A stretch of DNA of 42,651 bases from Flavobacterium psychraerolatum (GTDB lineage: Bacteria; Bacteroidota; Bacteroidia; Flavobacteriales; Flavobacteriaceae). Every line of letters starts with the position of its first letter. Position 1 is the stretch's first letter. The notes under the pieces are model-generated. The model saw nothing but the letters and a program-made list of their open reading frames with translations. It did not search any database and was not told where the DNA came from. This document shows, one piece after another, positions 1 to 9,707 of the stretch. Location of the stretch: positions 1 to 42,651 of the forward strand of contig NZ_JAOQMX010000039.1 of NCBI RefSeq assembly GCF_025960985.1, read 5' to 3'. Position numbers and translations under genes: made by a program.

Positions 1-19
1 ATTAGACTTAAATATAAGA

Positions 20-57
20 AAAAAGGAGTAGAAATCCATAGATATCTACTCCTTTTT
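20..57. terminator. Bidirectional-type hairpin terminator
   Basis: A 12-bp perfect stem (AAAAAGGAGTAG at 20-31, CTACTCCTTTTT at 46-57) encloses a 14-nt loop. The A-run and T-run flanks make it usable as an intrinsic terminator on both strands. It lies about 80 bp beyond the 3' end of the TerB-like gene, which is read leftward into it. Confidence 0.75.
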
Positions 58-135
58 ATGTGTCAATTTATTAGAAAGACTTTTTCAGTGCCCTCGAAAT
101 TTTTCAAGAGCTTTTTTTTATGAGTTTGTCAAGTA

Positions 136-567
136 TTACTTGTACATATTCTGCATTTCGTACACAAAAGTGTCAAAATCTACTTTTTTGTCAACTAATG
201 AAAGTGCTTTTGCAATAATATAATTTACATTGCTAGGTGTAAATCCTAAACCTACTGCAATTTTTTTCAAAATTATTTCTTGTTTGTCTCCCAAATGGTG
301 ATCTACGTGTACCATTCTGGCCAAATCATACATACGTTCCAATCTTTGTGTATACAAATAAGGAGGGTTGATTGGGTAAAGTGCCGGGTTTGCTAAAATC
401 TCTTCGTATTCAGAAGCAGAAATTTCAAGCTTCGTAGCTAGTTTGTCCAAAAAGTTTTTCTCCTCTGGTGCTAATACACCGTCGGCTAAAGCAAGACGAA
501 CAATAGAAGAAAAGTGACCTTTGTTTCTTTGAGTGAATTCGCTATCAAATAAATCTGAAAATGACAT
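136..567 (-). CDS. TerB-like (tellurite-resistance TerB fold) protein
   Basis: This 143-residue soluble, all-helical-looking protein has the TerB-family pattern. An early helix reads LALADGVLAPEEKNFL (about residues 25-40), with acidic residues of the type TerB uses to bind metal. A second similar region, MVHVDHHLGDKQEIIL, lies at about residues 85-100. The family is linked to stress and metal handling, but single TerB-like proteins such as this one have no firm function, and no other ter genes are nearby. The ATG at 567 is preceded by a minus-strand TACCTTTG box at 595-588. The gene is monocistronic and ends at the hairpin at 20-57. Confidence 0.7.
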   Translation of the reverse strand: MSFSDLFDSEFTQRNKGHFSSIVRLALADGVLAPEEKNFLDKLATKLEISASEYEEILANPALYPINPPYLYTQRLERMYDLARMVHVDHHLGDKQEIILKKIAVGLGFTPSNVNYIIAKALSLVDKKVDFDTFVYEMQNMYK

Positions 568-587
568 AGTAATTGTTTTTTATGGCG

Positions 588-595
588 CAAAGGTA
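588..595 (-). promoter_or_regulatory. -7 box (TACCTTTG) for the TerB-like gene
   Basis: CAAAGGTA on the plus strand reads TACCTTTG on the minus strand, a match to the Bacteroidetes -7 consensus TAnnTTTG, about 20 bp upstream of the start codon. The nearest TTG upstream lies 24 nt away, slightly beyond the usual spacing, so the -33 part is weak. Confidence 0.5.
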
Positions 596-758
596 ATTTA
601 TTTTTTATTTCTTTAAATTCAAAATCATATATTTTTAATACTTATCTGGTTATCTGAGATAATAAAGGCCGTGTGATGCCGATTTATGATGCTAAATTCA
701 TCGTTTTCAAAAATAATCGTAAGTTTACAATCCCAAACAAATTTAATGCATAAAAGTG

Positions 759-1352
759 ATGTCTGAATTTTTAATTTATTTTCAATTAGGATTAAAGCAT
801 ATTCTAAATGTCTATTCCTATGACCATGTTTTATTTCTAATTGGTCTAGCTGTTCCTTATAGTTTTAAGGATTGGCAACGTATTTTAGTACTAGTGACCA
901 TGTTTACTATTGGTCATTCGATGGCATTATTACTAGTCATTTTTGGAATCGTAGCAATCAAAGTTAGTGTAGTCGAGATGCTTATTCCAATCACAATATT
1001 GATTGTTGCTCTTTTTAACCTTTTTACTGCAGGTAAAACAAATAAAAAGGAAAGTATTAATCTGATTTTTTTTGTAACCCTATTTTTTGGAATCATACAT
1101 GGGCTTGGGTTTTCAAGTTATTTTAAAGCCATTTTACCAGGAGGTACCGTTTCAAAATTATTGCCTCTTGCTGAATTTTCTTTAGGGATTGAGGCAGCCC
1201 AGTTAGTAATTATTGTAGTTACCTTAATTTTGTCCTATATTGTACAAACATTTTTTAGGTTTTCAAAAAGAGATTGGACTTTGGTCATGTCCGCTTTTAT
1301 AATCGGAGTAGTAATCCCTTTGATAGTGGCAAATAAAATTTGGCTTAGATAA
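759..1352 (+). CDS. HupE/UreJ_2-like membrane protein
   Basis: This is a 197-residue integral membrane protein with about six hydrophobic helices. It carries the His-containing motifs of the HupE/UreJ_2 family: YDHVLFLIGL near residue 22, a GHSMALLL helix near residue 50, and IIHGLGFSSYFK near residue 120. Family members are proposed nickel/cobalt permeases or accessory proteins of hydrogenase and urease. No hydrogenase or urease gene is present here, so the substrate is open. I chose the ATG at 759; the GTG immediately before it (756) is a less likely start. It leads a tight operon, with the next gene starting 2 bp after its stop codon. Confidence 0.75.
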   Translation: MSEFLIYFQLGLKHILNVYSYDHVLFLIGLAVPYSFKDWQRILVLVTMFTIGHSMALLLVIFGIVAIKVSVVEMLIPITILIVALFNLFTAGKTNKKESINLIFFVTLFFGIIHGLGFSSYFKAILPGGTVSKLLPLAEFSLGIEAAQLVIIVVTLILSYIVQTFFRFSKRDWTLVMSAFIIGVVIPLIVANKIWLR

Positions 1353-1354
1353 TT

Positions 1355-1786
1355 ATGGAAAAATCAAAATTAAATAAATACGACAAAGCATACCTTCGAA
1401 TTGCAACCGAATGGGGACAGTTGTCGTATTGCAAACGCAAAAAAGTAGGGGCTATAATTGTCAAAGATCGAATGATTATCTCTGACGGTTACAATGGTAC
1501 CCCATCTGGATTTGAAAACTGTTGTGAAGATGAAGAGGGTGTGACTCGTTGGGATGTGCTACATGCAGAAGCAAATGCGATCCTGAAAGTAGCACGTTCG
1601 ACACAATCCTGTGAGGGAGCTACCTTATATATTACCCTTTCACCTTGCAAAGAGTGTAGTAAGTTAATCCATCAATCGGGTATAAAACGCGTCGTGTACA
1701 ATAATGGATACCGTGATGAATCTGGAATCGATTTCTTAAAAAAAGCAGGGGTAGTTGTAGATCATATAAAGGACTTAAAAGACTAG
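1355..1786 (+). CDS. dCMP deaminase family protein
   Basis: This 143-residue member of the cytidine/deoxycytidylate deaminase superfamily has the zinc site clearly visible: HAEAN (His70, catalytic Glu72) and SPCKEC (Cys98, Cys101). The preceding segment, SDGYNGTPSGFENCCEDEE, is typical of dCMP deaminases and ComEB-like proteins. The expected reaction is dCMP to dUMP, feeding dTMP synthesis in the cytosol. ComEB-type proteins are similar, so the exact nucleotide is inferred. It sits 2 bp after the HupE-like gene and directly abuts the protease gene (stop TAG followed at once by ATG), indicating one operon. Confidence 0.85.
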   Translation: MEKSKLNKYDKAYLRIATEWGQLSYCKRKKVGAIIVKDRMIISDGYNGTPSGFENCCEDEEGVTRWDVLHAEANAILKVARSTQSCEGATLYITLSPCKECSKLIHQSGIKRVVYNNGYRDESGIDFLKKAGVVVDHIKDLKD

Positions 1787-3355
1787 ATGGAATTTCAGCC
1801 AAAACACGTACCTATTATTGTTGGTCTTAGCTTAGCTATTGGCATTGTTTTGGGCGGAAGTCTGTTTGCACCTAAAGGAAGTCAGTATTTAGCTAGGAAT
1901 AATTCTAAAGAAAAGCTGAATAAGTTAATTGATTTTATCGAAAATGATTATGTCGACGATGTCAATACAGATTCGATTGTTGAGCTTACCGTAGATAAAA
2001 TAATGAGCCAATTGGACCCACACTCAGTTTATGTGCCACCAAAAGAACAACAGCGAGTTGTCGAAAACATGCGTGGTGATTTTGTTGGAATTGGTGTTAA
2101 CTTTTACATGTTCAAAGATACTTTGGCGGTCATTCGTCCAGTAGAAAACGGACCTTCTGCAAAAGCAGGAGTCAAAGCGGGAGATCGAATTTTATATGCT
2201 AATAATGCCAAGCTTTTTGGTCGAAAGCTGCCTTCAGATAGTTTGTATTCTAAGTTGAAAGGAAAACAAGGTTCGGATGTGGCACTTACTATTTATCGAA
2301 AATCTGAAAACAAAAAAATAACCATCAACCTCAAGCGAGATGTTATTCCGTTGAAAAGTGTTGATGCGTCTTTGCTATTGAATGCCAAAACTGGATATAT
2401 TAAAATTAACCGTTTCTCTGAAACTACCTACTCCGAATTTAGAACTGCTTTGTTGCAGTTGAAAAAATTAGGGATGAACACCCTCATCCTAGACTTACGT
2501 GATAATGGAGGTGGTTATATGGAAAAGGCGATTGCAATTGCTGATGATTTTTTAAAAGAAAAACAGCTGATTGTTTTTACTAAAGATAAAAAAGGAACTA
2601 TTGATAATACTTACGCTACTAAAAATGGTGCTTTCGAAAATGGAAAAGTAGTAGTGCTAATTAATGAAAATAGCGCATCAGCTAGTGAAATTTTAGCAGG
2701 AGCCATTCAAGATAATGATCGCGGTACCATAATAGGTCGACGTTCTTTTGGTAAAGGATTGGTTCAGCGCGAAATGGAGTTTGATGATGGTTCTGCTGTT
2801 CGATTGACTGTAGCGCGTTATTATACACCTACAGGACGTTCCATTCAAAAATCGTATGCTAGTGGGAATGAATCGTATTTTAAAGAATCGGAATCTCGTT
2901 TTGTAAATGGTGAGTTGTATGCAAAAGATAGTATTAAAATTGCGGATAGCCTGAAGTTTAAGACACCAAAAGGGCGTATTGTTTACGGTGGCGGCGGAAT
3001 CGTTCCTGACGTTTTTGTGCCTGTGGAGATGCAAAATGCAAATGTGAGTTATTTGATGCAGTCTGGAATTGTTGGTAATTTTGTTTTCGAACAATTGGAT
3101 AGACAACGATCTGAATTTAAAGGTAAGTCCTTTGATGAATTTTCGAATCAGATGAATGGGACCGAACGTTATTTTGATGCTTTTCAGAAATTTGTTTTTA
3201 ACAATAGATTGGCGCTTTCTTTATCGAAAGACAAAGAGATTGTAAAGCGTTACTTAAATGCGGAATTTGCACGCCAATTGTACGGTGAAAATCAATATTA
3301 TCAATTGCTTTTAGATCATGATAAAATGGTACAAAAGGTTTTGGGTAGGCAATAA
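1787..3355 (+). CDS. S41 family C-terminal processing peptidase
   Basis: This is a 522-residue Ctp/tail-specific-protease family enzyme. An N-terminal membrane anchor (about residues 9-28) places the rest in the periplasm. A PDZ domain (about residues 90-180, with GDFVGIGVNF and AGVKAGDRIL) precedes the S41 catalytic domain. The catalytic Ser lies in ENSASASEILAGAIQD and the Lys in RRSFGKGLVQRE, the Ser/Lys dyad of the family. It would cleave C-terminal tails of envelope proteins. The start codon follows the dCMP deaminase stop with no gap, so translation is probably coupled. The C-terminal ~100 residues beyond the catalytic core are helical and typical of Bacteroidetes members. Confidence 0.9.
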   Translation: MEFQPKHVPIIVGLSLAIGIVLGGSLFAPKGSQYLARNNSKEKLNKLIDFIENDYVDDVNTDSIVELTVDKIMSQLDPHSVYVPPKEQQRVVENMRGDFVGIGVNFYMFKDTLAVIRPVENGPSAKAGVKAGDRILYANNAKLFGRKLPSDSLYSKLKGKQGSDVALTIYRKSENKKITINLKRDVIPLKSVDASLLLNAKTGYIKINRFSETTYSEFRTALLQLKKLGMNTLILDLRDNGGGYMEKAIAIADDFLKEKQLIVFTKDKKGTIDNTYATKNGAFENGKVVVLINENSASASEILAGAIQDNDRGTIIGRRSFGKGLVQREMEFDDGSAVRLTVARYYTPTGRSIQKSYASGNESYFKESESRFVNGELYAKDSIKIADSLKFKTPKGRIVYGGGGIVPDVFVPVEMQNANVSYLMQSGIVGNFVFEQLDRQRSEFKGKSFDEFSNQMNGTERYFDAFQKFVFNNRLALSLSKDKEIVKRYLNAEFARQLYGENQYYQLLLDHDKMVQKVLGRQ

Positions 3356-3361
3356 TATTTT

Positions 3362-3976
3362 TTATTTTTCTCGAATACTATCGTGTGCGTGAGTCTGTTC
3401 GCCTTCATTCCATAATGTGAGTAAGTCTGTGGCTACTGCAGCACCACTTCCGGCTGCAATTGCAAGTTGACTTCTCCATCCTGCCAAAGTTCCAATCACA
3501 TAAATACCTTCTGCTACTTTATGATCCTTATTTCTCAACTGAATGCGGTTTTTTATGGGGAGTGACTTTTGATGTGTTTCAACATAATTCATCAAGCCTT
3601 CGATGTCAAACGTGTTGGTGGAACCAATTCCTATAACAACGGTGGCTGTTTTGTAGGTGCTTTTGTTGGTTGTTACCATGAACTCAGGAAAAGTTCCTTC
3701 GATCTTAATAACTTTTTCGTTTTGAATTTGTGTAATATGAGGATAGCTTTCGGCTAAATGCGCTGTTGAGGTGTGGAGTAATTCAGAACCCAATGTTCCA
3801 GGAACAATTCCATAAGCATTATAAAAAATTGCATCTTGTAAGGCAGATGTCTTTTGGTGTGTGATAATGGTGATTTTTTTATCCTTGGCAAAGTTTTTCT
3901 GTTGAGCAGAACCTAATACAAGTGCACAGGAAATTCCAGATACGCCACCGCCAATAATGAGAGAATCAAGTAGCAT
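3362..3976 (-). CDS. Short NAD(P)/FAD-dependent oxidoreductase (thioredoxin-reductase-like fold)
   Basis: This 204-residue protein has an N-terminal dinucleotide-binding motif LIIGGGVSGISCALVLGS and a C-terminal flavoprotein segment GIYVIGTLAGWRSQLAIAAGSG, as in the FAD domain of thioredoxin-reductase-like proteins. It lacks a CxxC redox pair and a full NADPH domain, so it is not a thioredoxin reductase. Electron partner and substrate are unknown. Its ATG overlaps the stop codon of the upstream 67-residue membrane protein gene by one base (TAATG), so the two are probably translationally coupled. It converges on the protease gene with a 6-bp gap. Confidence 0.75.
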   Translation of the reverse strand: MLLDSLIIGGGVSGISCALVLGSAQQKNFAKDKKITIITHQKTSALQDAIFYNAYGIVPGTLGSELLHTSTAHLAESYPHITQIQNEKVIKIEGTFPEFMVTTNKSTYKTATVVIGIGSTNTFDIEGLMNYVETHQKSLPIKNRIQLRNKDHKVAEGIYVIGTLAGWRSQLAIAAGSGAAVATDLLTLWNEGEQTHAHDSIREK

Positions 3977-4179
3977 TATAATTTGTCATTCAATCTGTCG
4001 TCAATTTTCTTAGAGGTTTTAAAAATAAGAAGAATTAAAACAGCACAAAGTGAAGCAGCAATTCCAATGAAAGCTACAGCGCTATCTCCATGAAATAAAT
4101 TTTTAAAGTCTAACATAGTAATGTTGAAAATAATAAGGGAAACAGCTAAAATAACTAGTATATTAATAAAAATTTTCAT
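3976..4179 (-). CDS. Small two-helix membrane protein
   Basis: This 67-residue protein has two predicted transmembrane helices (about residues 3-23 and 36-54) and a charged C-terminal tail (KTSKKIDDRLNDKL). I recognise no domain. It is co-transcribed with and overlaps the downstream flavoprotein gene by one base, suggesting that it anchors or partners that protein; this is inferred from context only. Confidence 0.6.
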   Translation of the reverse strand: MKIFINILVILAVSLIIFNITMLDFKNLFHGDSAVAFIGIAASLCAVLILLIFKTSKKIDDRLNDKL

Positions 4180-4403
4180 GAGGTATAGTTTGTTGTTTTA
4201 TATAAATGTCTTAATCAAAATTTGAACTGATGGTGCCGATTTTTTTGTGTTTATTTACAGCAAATTAGAACATGGTTTAATAGGTTTTGAATAAGTATGC
4301 TTCATATACTATTGCTATATTGTCACATAAGAAAAACGCGTTTGTGTCTTTTGTTAGTTGCCTATAACAGTGGTATTAGGAAGCAAATTTATAAAAAATA
4401 TGT

Positions 4404-4979
4404 TTAAATGAATAGTCCTTTAACATTAGCGGCAAATAATTTAACAGCTATTGCGAGTAGAACGATTCCAAAAGTTTTGCGAATAACACCTAATCCGTCT
4501 TGGCCTAGCAGTTTTTCTATTTTAGACGAAGATTTTAAAACGAAGTATACAACGGTGATATTGAGTACGATGGCGATCACGATATTGATCGTGTGGTATT
4601 GAGAACGTAACGATAATAGCGTGGTCATGGTTCCTGCTCCTGCTACAAGGGGAAAGGCGATAGGGACTATTGAAGCAGAACTAGCTTCTTCGTCGCGATA
4701 GATTCTAATTCCTAATATCATTTCGAGAGCGATACAGAACAAAACAAAAGATCCTGCTACAGCAAAAGAGTTGACGTCTATTCCGACTATTTTCAGGAAT
4801 TCTTCACCTGTGAATAAAAAAATCAACATAATTATGGCAGCCACAATAGAGGCTTTCCCAGATTCGATGATACCGTGTTTTCTTTTTAAGTCAACGATTA
4901 TAGGGATCGATCCGACAATGTCAATTACGGCAAAAAGGACCATCCCAACAGTAGCTATTTCTCTTAAATCTAAAAACAT
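4404..4979 (-). CDS. MarC family integral membrane protein
   Basis: This 191-residue protein has about six transmembrane helices and MarC/UPF0056 sequence features: FAVIDIVGSIPIIVDL near the N-terminus, the central PIAFPLVAGAGTMTTLL segment, and a C-terminal GLGVIRKTFGIVLLAIAVKLF. The family was once tied to multiple antibiotic resistance but its transport function is not established. The ATG at 4979 is preceded by a good Bacteroidetes-type promoter (TATATTTG with a TTG 21 nt upstream). It appears to be a single-gene unit. Confidence 0.9.
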   Translation of the reverse strand: MFLDLREIATVGMVLFAVIDIVGSIPIIVDLKRKHGIIESGKASIVAAIIMLIFLFTGEEFLKIVGIDVNSFAVAGSFVLFCIALEMILGIRIYRDEEASSASIVPIAFPLVAGAGTMTTLLSLRSQYHTINIVIAIVLNITVVYFVLKSSSKIEKLLGQDGLGVIRKTFGIVLLAIAVKLFAANVKGLFI

Positions 4980-4989
4980 ATTTTTTTAA

Positions 4990-5021
4990 CAAATATATTA
5001 TTTTTTGTTGAATTACTGCAA
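4990..5021 (-). promoter_or_regulatory. Promoter of the MarC gene
   Basis: Read on the minus strand, TTG (5021-5019) is followed after 21 nt by TATATTTG (4997-4990), matching the Bacteroidetes sigma pattern of a -33 TTG and a -7 TAnnTTTG. The start codon lies about 11 bp downstream, implying a very short leader. Confidence 0.6.
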
Positions 5022-5096
5022 TTGTTGTTTTTATTTTAAAGAATTTGTTTTCAGGAATACTGTAGTTTAAGTTCTTCGTATTCATTTTTGTTTGAC

Positions 5097-5104
5097 TACC
5101 TTTG
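5097..5104 (+). promoter_or_regulatory. -7 box (TACCTTTG) for the DUF3109 gene
   Basis: TACCTTTG is an exact TAnnTTTG match 29 bp before the chosen ATG at 5134. It supports that ATG over the upstream TTG at 5092, which would lie before the promoter box. Confidence 0.55.
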
Positions 5105-5133
5105 TGCTTTATAATTTTAGTCAATATACCTCC

Positions 5134-5718
5134 ATGTTTCAATTAGGAAAAACCATCGTTTCAGAAGATATTTTAGGGAAAGAATTTGTTTGTAACTTGT
5201 CTGCTTGTAAAGGAGCCTGCTGCGTCGATGGAGATGCTGGTGCGCCTTTGAGTGAGGAAGAAACAAAAATTCTTAAAGCTATTTATCCTAAAGTAAAACC
5301 ATTTCTTCGTAAAGAAGGAATTGAGGCTATTGAAGCGCAAGGAACTTCGAGAGTAGGTACAGATGGCGATCTCGAAACGCCGCTAATTGACGAGAAAGAT
5401 TGTGCATATGTAATTTTTGATGGTAAAACTGCCTTATGTGGAATAGAGCAAGCCTATAATCAAGGAGAAGTTGATTGGAAAAAACCAGTTTCGTGTCATT
5501 TATATCCGATTCGAATTAAGGATTTCTCAGAATTTGCTGCTGTAAATTACGATAAATGGGACATATGTGATGACGCCTGTTCTTTGGGTAAGGAATTAGA
5601 GGTTCCGGTCTATAAATTTGTCAAAGAAGCCCTTGTGAGAAGGTTTGGAGAGGACTGGTACGCAGAGCTTGATTTGGTTGCTCAAGAATGGAAAAGTCAA
5701 GGTTCAAAATTGCGCTAA
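5134..5718 (+). CDS. DUF3109 family Cys-rich protein
   Basis: This 194-residue protein starts MFQLGKTIVSEDILGKEF and carries clustered Cys motifs: CNLSACKGACC near residue 20, an internal CGIEQAYNQG, then SCHLYPIR and CDDAC near residues 130-150. These match the DUF3109/YkgJ-like group, thought to bind zinc or an iron-sulfur cluster. The biochemical role is unknown. The family is widespread and conserved in Bacteroidetes. It is a single gene between two promoters. Confidence 0.85.
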   Translation: MFQLGKTIVSEDILGKEFVCNLSACKGACCVDGDAGAPLSEEETKILKAIYPKVKPFLRKEGIEAIEAQGTSRVGTDGDLETPLIDEKDCAYVIFDGKTALCGIEQAYNQGEVDWKKPVSCHLYPIRIKDFSEFAAVNYDKWDICDDACSLGKELEVPVYKFVKEALVRRFGEDWYAELDLVAQEWKSQGSKLR

Positions 5719-5967
5719 ATCCCTTTGTTTGTAGTCTTTAAGAGTGCTTTTCGCTACCGCATTTTCTACTTTTTTAAGTTTTCAAAATATTGATTTTCAG
5801 TTAATTGCGAATTCCGCAATTAATTTGCTGTTTTTTATCTTTGTTAAAAACTATCACCAATTGTGGATAAGTTTGACTTTTAAAATACGCAATATTTCGC
5901 CATCTTTGTACTCCGTAAAAACGGGTATTTTTTACGTTAATTTTCAATAAAATAAAACTATATAGAT

Positions 5968-6945
5968 ATGTCTCAAGTTGAACCAATTTTACAAGAGAAT
6001 AAGAATCGTTTTGTGATTTTCCCTATCAAACACCATGATATTTGGGAATTTTACAAGTCTATGGAAGCTAGCTTCTGGACGGCTGAAGAAATTGATTTGT
6101 CACAAGACTTAAATGACTGGAATAATAAGTTGAGTGATGATGAAAGATACTTCATTAAACACATTTTGGCTTTCTTCGCTGCTTCTGACGGAATCGTAAA
6201 CGAAAACTTAGCTGAGAACTTTGTTAACGAAGTGCAATATGCTGAAGCTAAATTTTTCTACGGTTTTCAAATCATGATGGAGAACATTCATAGTGAGACG
6301 TACTCACTATTGATTGATACCTACGTGAAAGACGAAGCTGAGAAAGATGACTTATTCAACGCATTGGAAGTTTTTCCAGCGATCAAGAAAAAAGCCGACT
6401 GGGCTTTGAAATGGATTGACTCTGATTCATTCGCAGAACGTTTAATAGCTTTTGCAGCAGTAGAAGGGATTTTCTTCTCAGGAGCTTTTTGTTCTATTTA
6501 CTGGTTGAAAAAGCGTGGTTTAATGCCAGGTTTGACTTTTTCTAACGAATTAATTTCGCGTGACGAAGGTGTTCACTGTGATTTTGCAGTGCATTTACAC
6601 AACCACCACTTGATTAACCCTGTGTCTAAGGAAAGAATCAGAACGATTATCGTTGATGCTTTGAATATTGAGCGTGAATTTATCACAGAATCGTTGCCAG
6701 TAAGTTTGATTGGTATGAATGCTGTATTAATGACTCAATACTTAGAGTTTGTTGCTGATAGACTTTTGGTTGAGTTAGGTTGCGAAAGAGAATACAATAC
6801 AACAAATCCATTCGACTTTATGGACATGATTTCGTTGCAAGGGAAAACAAACTTCTTCGAAAAGAAAGTTGCCGAATATCAAAAATCTGGTGTAATGAAC
6901 ACAGATGGTGATGCTCAAAAAATTAGTTTCGATGCTGATTTTTAA
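5968..6945 (+). CDS. nrdB: Class Ia ribonucleotide reductase, beta subunit
   Basis: This 325-residue R2 protein makes and stores the tyrosyl radical used by NrdA to reduce ribonucleoside diphosphates. The diiron ligands are visible: Asp43 (EEIDLSQD), Glu105 and His108 (MENIHSETY), Glu166 (AVEGIFF), and Glu200 and His203 (RDEGVH). Tyr112, four residues after His108, fits the radical tyrosine, so this is a tyrosyl-radical enzyme and not a Tyr-less subclass. The leader contains CATCTTTG at 5901-5908, a near match to the -7 box. nrdA follows after an unusually long 358-bp gap. Confidence 0.95.
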   Translation: MSQVEPILQENKNRFVIFPIKHHDIWEFYKSMEASFWTAEEIDLSQDLNDWNNKLSDDERYFIKHILAFFAASDGIVNENLAENFVNEVQYAEAKFFYGFQIMMENIHSETYSLLIDTYVKDEAEKDDLFNALEVFPAIKKKADWALKWIDSDSFAERLIAFAAVEGIFFSGAFCSIYWLKKRGLMPGLTFSNELISRDEGVHCDFAVHLHNHHLINPVSKERIRTIIVDALNIEREFITESLPVSLIGMNAVLMTQYLEFVADRLLVELGCEREYNTTNPFDFMDMISLQGKTNFFEKKVAEYQKSGVMNTDGDAQKISFDADF

Positions 6946-7303
6946 CAATTTACCGCAAAGACGCAAGGGCGCAAGGAAAAGTTTTAAAATAATGGAATAG
7001 TGATTTATTGCAGTTTTTAGAAAATTTAAAAAAGATGTTTAATGATAAAAGTTACTTCTGAATTCATCAATCGTTAATTTTTTAAAGATCATTCGTGATT
7101 TGAATGCAAATTTCCTAGCCCCGATAGAAGTGGAAATCCTTTTGGTTTTTTCTTTAAAAACCAAAAGATTGAAACGGATAGCGGGAATAGCTCCAAAATA
7201 ATAATAATTAGAATGCTCGGGATTAGTTTCCCAAAAACACAACAATTAACGAATACCCGAAAAACAGAGAAGGGATTTTCTGTTTTGAAAAACAAAAAAG
7301 CTT
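6946..7303 (+). other. 358-bp non-coding gap between nrdB and nrdA with repeats
   Basis: No believable gene is present; the minus-strand open frames here (7039-7295) are built on repeat sequence. From the left it holds a GCAAAGACGCAAGGGCGCAA motif (about 6956-6976), an AT-rich stretch, the hairpin repeat at 7119-7195, and then the nrdA leader. An ordinary nrdBA operon would have a short spacer, so repeats seem to have accumulated here. Confidence 0.6.
7119..7195 (+). repeat. Interspersed hairpin repeat, copy A
   Basis: The order is CCCCGATAGAAGTGGAAATC, then a hairpin (CCTTTTGGTTTTT ... AAAAACCAAAAG), then GATTGAAACGGATAGCGGGA. The same order and words recur in reverse orientation at 19241-19345 and, more decayed, at 27785-27895. 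I infer a dispersed non-coding repeat family. No open reading frame fits it. Confidence 0.6.
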
Positions 7304-9691
7304 ATGTACGTAATTAAAAGAGATGGTAGGAAAGAACCTGTAATGTTCGACAAAATCACAGATAGAATTAAAAAGCTATGCTATGGTTTGAATGATTTAG
7401 TAGATGCTGTGAAAGTGGCAATGCGTGTGATCGAAGGACTTTACGATGGGGTTTCTACATCTGAATTGGACAATCTAGCAGCAGAAACGGCAGCGTCAAT
7501 GACTATTGCGCATCCCGATTATGCTCAATTAGCAGCTCGTATTGCTATTTCGAATTTACATTCGAATACCAATAAATCGTTCTCTGAAACTATGGACGAA
7601 ATGTACCATTATGTAAATCCAAGAAACGGACAAAAAGCACCTTTGTTATCGGATGAAGTACATGCAGTAATTCAAGAAAATGCTGAATTTTTGAATTCGC
7701 ATATCATATATAATAGAGATTTCAATTATGATTACTTTGGTTTTAAAACACTAGAGCGTTCGTACTTGTTGAAAATAAACGGAAAAATTGTAGAGCGTCC
7801 GCAACATATGTTGATGCGTGTATCGGTTGGGATTCACTTAGATGATTTGGATTCAGTATTGGAAACATATGACTTAATGTCTAAAAAATTCTTTACGCAT
7901 GCAACGCCTACCTTGTTTAACTCTGGAACTCCAAAACCACAAATGTCTTCTTGTTTCCTTTTGGCAATGCAAGATGATAGTATTGACGGAATTTATGACA
8001 CGTTGAAACAAACGGCAAAAATCTCTCAATCTGCTGGTGGAGTAGGACTTTCTATTCACAACGTACGTGCTACAGGTTCATACATACGTGGAACAAACGG
8101 GACGTCAAACGGAATCGTACCAATGCTACGTGTCTTTAATGATACGGCTCGTTACGTAGATCAAGGTGGTGGAAAACGTAAAGGTAGTTTTGCGATTTAT
8201 ATCGAAACTTGGCATGCGGATATCTTTGATTTCTTGGACTTGAAAAAGAATACAGGAAAAGAAGAAATGCGTGCTAGAGATTTATTCTTCGCTATGTGGA
8301 CTTCAGATTTATTCATGAAACGTGTACAAGAAAACGGAATTTGGACTTTGATGTGTCCTAACGAATGTCCGGGATTGTATGATGTATACGGAGAAGAATT
8401 TGAAGCTTTGTACGAAAGTTATGAAAAAGCAGGTAAAGGTAGAAAAACCATCAAAGCACATGAATTGTGGGAGAAAATTCTAGAATCGCAAATCGAAACT
8501 GGAACACCTTATATGTTGTACAAAGATGCGGCCAACCGTAAATCAAACCAAAAGAATTTGGGTGTGATTCGTTCGTCAAACTTATGTACGGAGATCATGG
8601 AGTACACTTCTCCAGATGAGGTTGCTGTATGTAACTTGGCTTCATTATCATTGCCAATGTTTGTTGAAAACGGAAAATTTGATCACGAAACATTTTTTAA
8701 TGTTACAAAACGTGTAACTCGTAACTTGAACAAAGTAATTGATAGAAATTACTATCCAGTAAAAGAGGCAGAAAACTCCAATATGCGCCACCGTCCAATT
8801 GGATTGGGAGTACAAGGATTGGCAGATGCTTTCATCATGTTGCGTTTACCTTTTACCTCTGATGAGGCTAAAAAGCTCAATCAAGAAATCTTTGAAACCA
8901 TGTATTTTGCAGCAGTAACTGCTTCGATGGAAATGGCCAAAGAAGAAGGTCCTTATTCATCATTCAAAGGTTCGCCAATGTCTGAGGGTAGTTTCCAATT
9001 TAATTTATGGGGAATAAAAGACGAAGAGTTATCTGGTCGTTGGGACTGGGCATCTTTGCGTAAAGAAGTAGTAGAACATGGAGTGCGTAACTCATTATTG
9101 GTAGCGCCAATGCCTACTGCATCAACTTCTCAAATTTTAGGTAACAACGAGGCATTCGAACCATATACTTCAAATGTGTACACGCGTCGTGTGTTGTCTG
9201 GTGAGTTTATTGTGGTAAACAAACACTTATTGCATGATTTAGTGGATCGTGGATTGTGGAACGAAACCTTGAAACAAGAATTGATGCGTAACAACGGATC
9301 AGTTCAAGATTTGGATATTCCGCAAGACTTAAAAGAATTGTACAAAACAGTTTGGGAAATGTCTATGAAAGATATTATCGATATGTCACGTCAACGTGGG
9401 TATTTTGTAGATCAATCGCAGTCATTGAACTTGTTTATGCAAAACGCAAACTATTCAAAATTGACGTCAATGCACTTCTACGCTTGGCAATCAGGATTGA
9501 AAACAGGAATGTATTATTTGAGAACAAAAGCAGCAGTTGATGCAATCAAATTTACCTTGAACAACGATAAAAAAGCAGAACCAGTTTCTGAAGAAATTCA
9601 AACAGAAGCAATTAATATTGACGAGTACAAAAAGATGATTCTACAAGCGCAAGCTGACGGACCAGAAGATTGTGAAATGTGTGGGTCTTAA
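7304..9691 (+). CDS. nrdA: Class Ia ribonucleotide reductase, alpha subunit
   Basis: This 795-residue catalytic subunit reduces NDPs to dNDPs. An N-terminal ATP-cone ([17 protein letters not shown] and following, about residues 2-90) indicates dATP/ATP activity control. Active-site cysteines are visible: Cys217 (QMSSCFLL) and Cys443 (EVAVCNLAS) as the redox pair, and Cys428 with Glu430 (SNLCTEIM) as radical Cys and proton acceptor. The flexible C-terminal tail ends ...CEMCGS with the Cys790/Cys793 pair that is re-reduced by thioredoxin or glutaredoxin. It follows nrdB in the same direction and ends before a strong hairpin at 9708-9739. Confidence 0.96.
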   Translation: MYVIKRDGRKEPVMFDKITDRIKKLCYGLNDLVDAVKVAMRVIEGLYDGVSTSELDNLAAETAASMTIAHPDYAQLAARIAISNLHSNTNKSFSETMDEMYHYVNPRNGQKAPLLSDEVHAVIQENAEFLNSHIIYNRDFNYDYFGFKTLERSYLLKINGKIVERPQHMLMRVSVGIHLDDLDSVLETYDLMSKKFFTHATPTLFNSGTPKPQMSSCFLLAMQDDSIDGIYDTLKQTAKISQSAGGVGLSIHNVRATGSYIRGTNGTSNGIVPMLRVFNDTARYVDQGGGKRKGSFAIYIETWHADIFDFLDLKKNTGKEEMRARDLFFAMWTSDLFMKRVQENGIWTLMCPNECPGLYDVYGEEFEALYESYEKAGKGRKTIKAHELWEKILESQIETGTPYMLYKDAANRKSNQKNLGVIRSSNLCTEIMEYTSPDEVAVCNLASLSLPMFVENGKFDHETFFNVTKRVTRNLNKVIDRNYYPVKEAENSNMRHRPIGLGVQGLADAFIMLRLPFTSDEAKKLNQEIFETMYFAAVTASMEMAKEEGPYSSFKGSPMSEGSFQFNLWGIKDEELSGRWDWASLRKEVVEHGVRNSLLVAPMPTASTSQILGNNEAFEPYTSNVYTRRVLSGEFIVVNKHLLHDLVDRGLWNETLKQELMRNNGSVQDLDIPQDLKELYKTVWEMSMKDIIDMSRQRGYFVDQSQSLNLFMQNANYSKLTSMHFYAWQSGLKTGMYYLRTKAAVDAIKFTLNNDKKAEPVSEEIQTEAINIDEYKKMILQAQADGPEDCEMCGS

Positions 9692-9707
9692 TAATATTAG
9701 ATAGAAA

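Noticed and set aside
2693..3106. 137-codon antisense frame inside the S41 protease gene
   Set aside because: It is a shadow of a well-supported gene and has no family resemblance or ribosome site.
5744..5950. 68-codon open frame between the DUF3109 gene and nrdB
   Set aside because: It covers the nrdB leader with its CATCTTTG box, starts without a ribosome site and encodes a low-complexity Phe/Leu/Ile string with no family resemblance.
7119..7195. Insertion sequence
   Set aside because: No transposase frame, no long terminal inverted repeats and no target duplication are visible; treated only as a non-coding repeat.
7039..7295. Two overlapping minus-strand frames of 68 codons
   Set aside because: Both are created by the hairpin repeat and the nrdA leader; neither has a promoter, ribosome site or recognisable protein.
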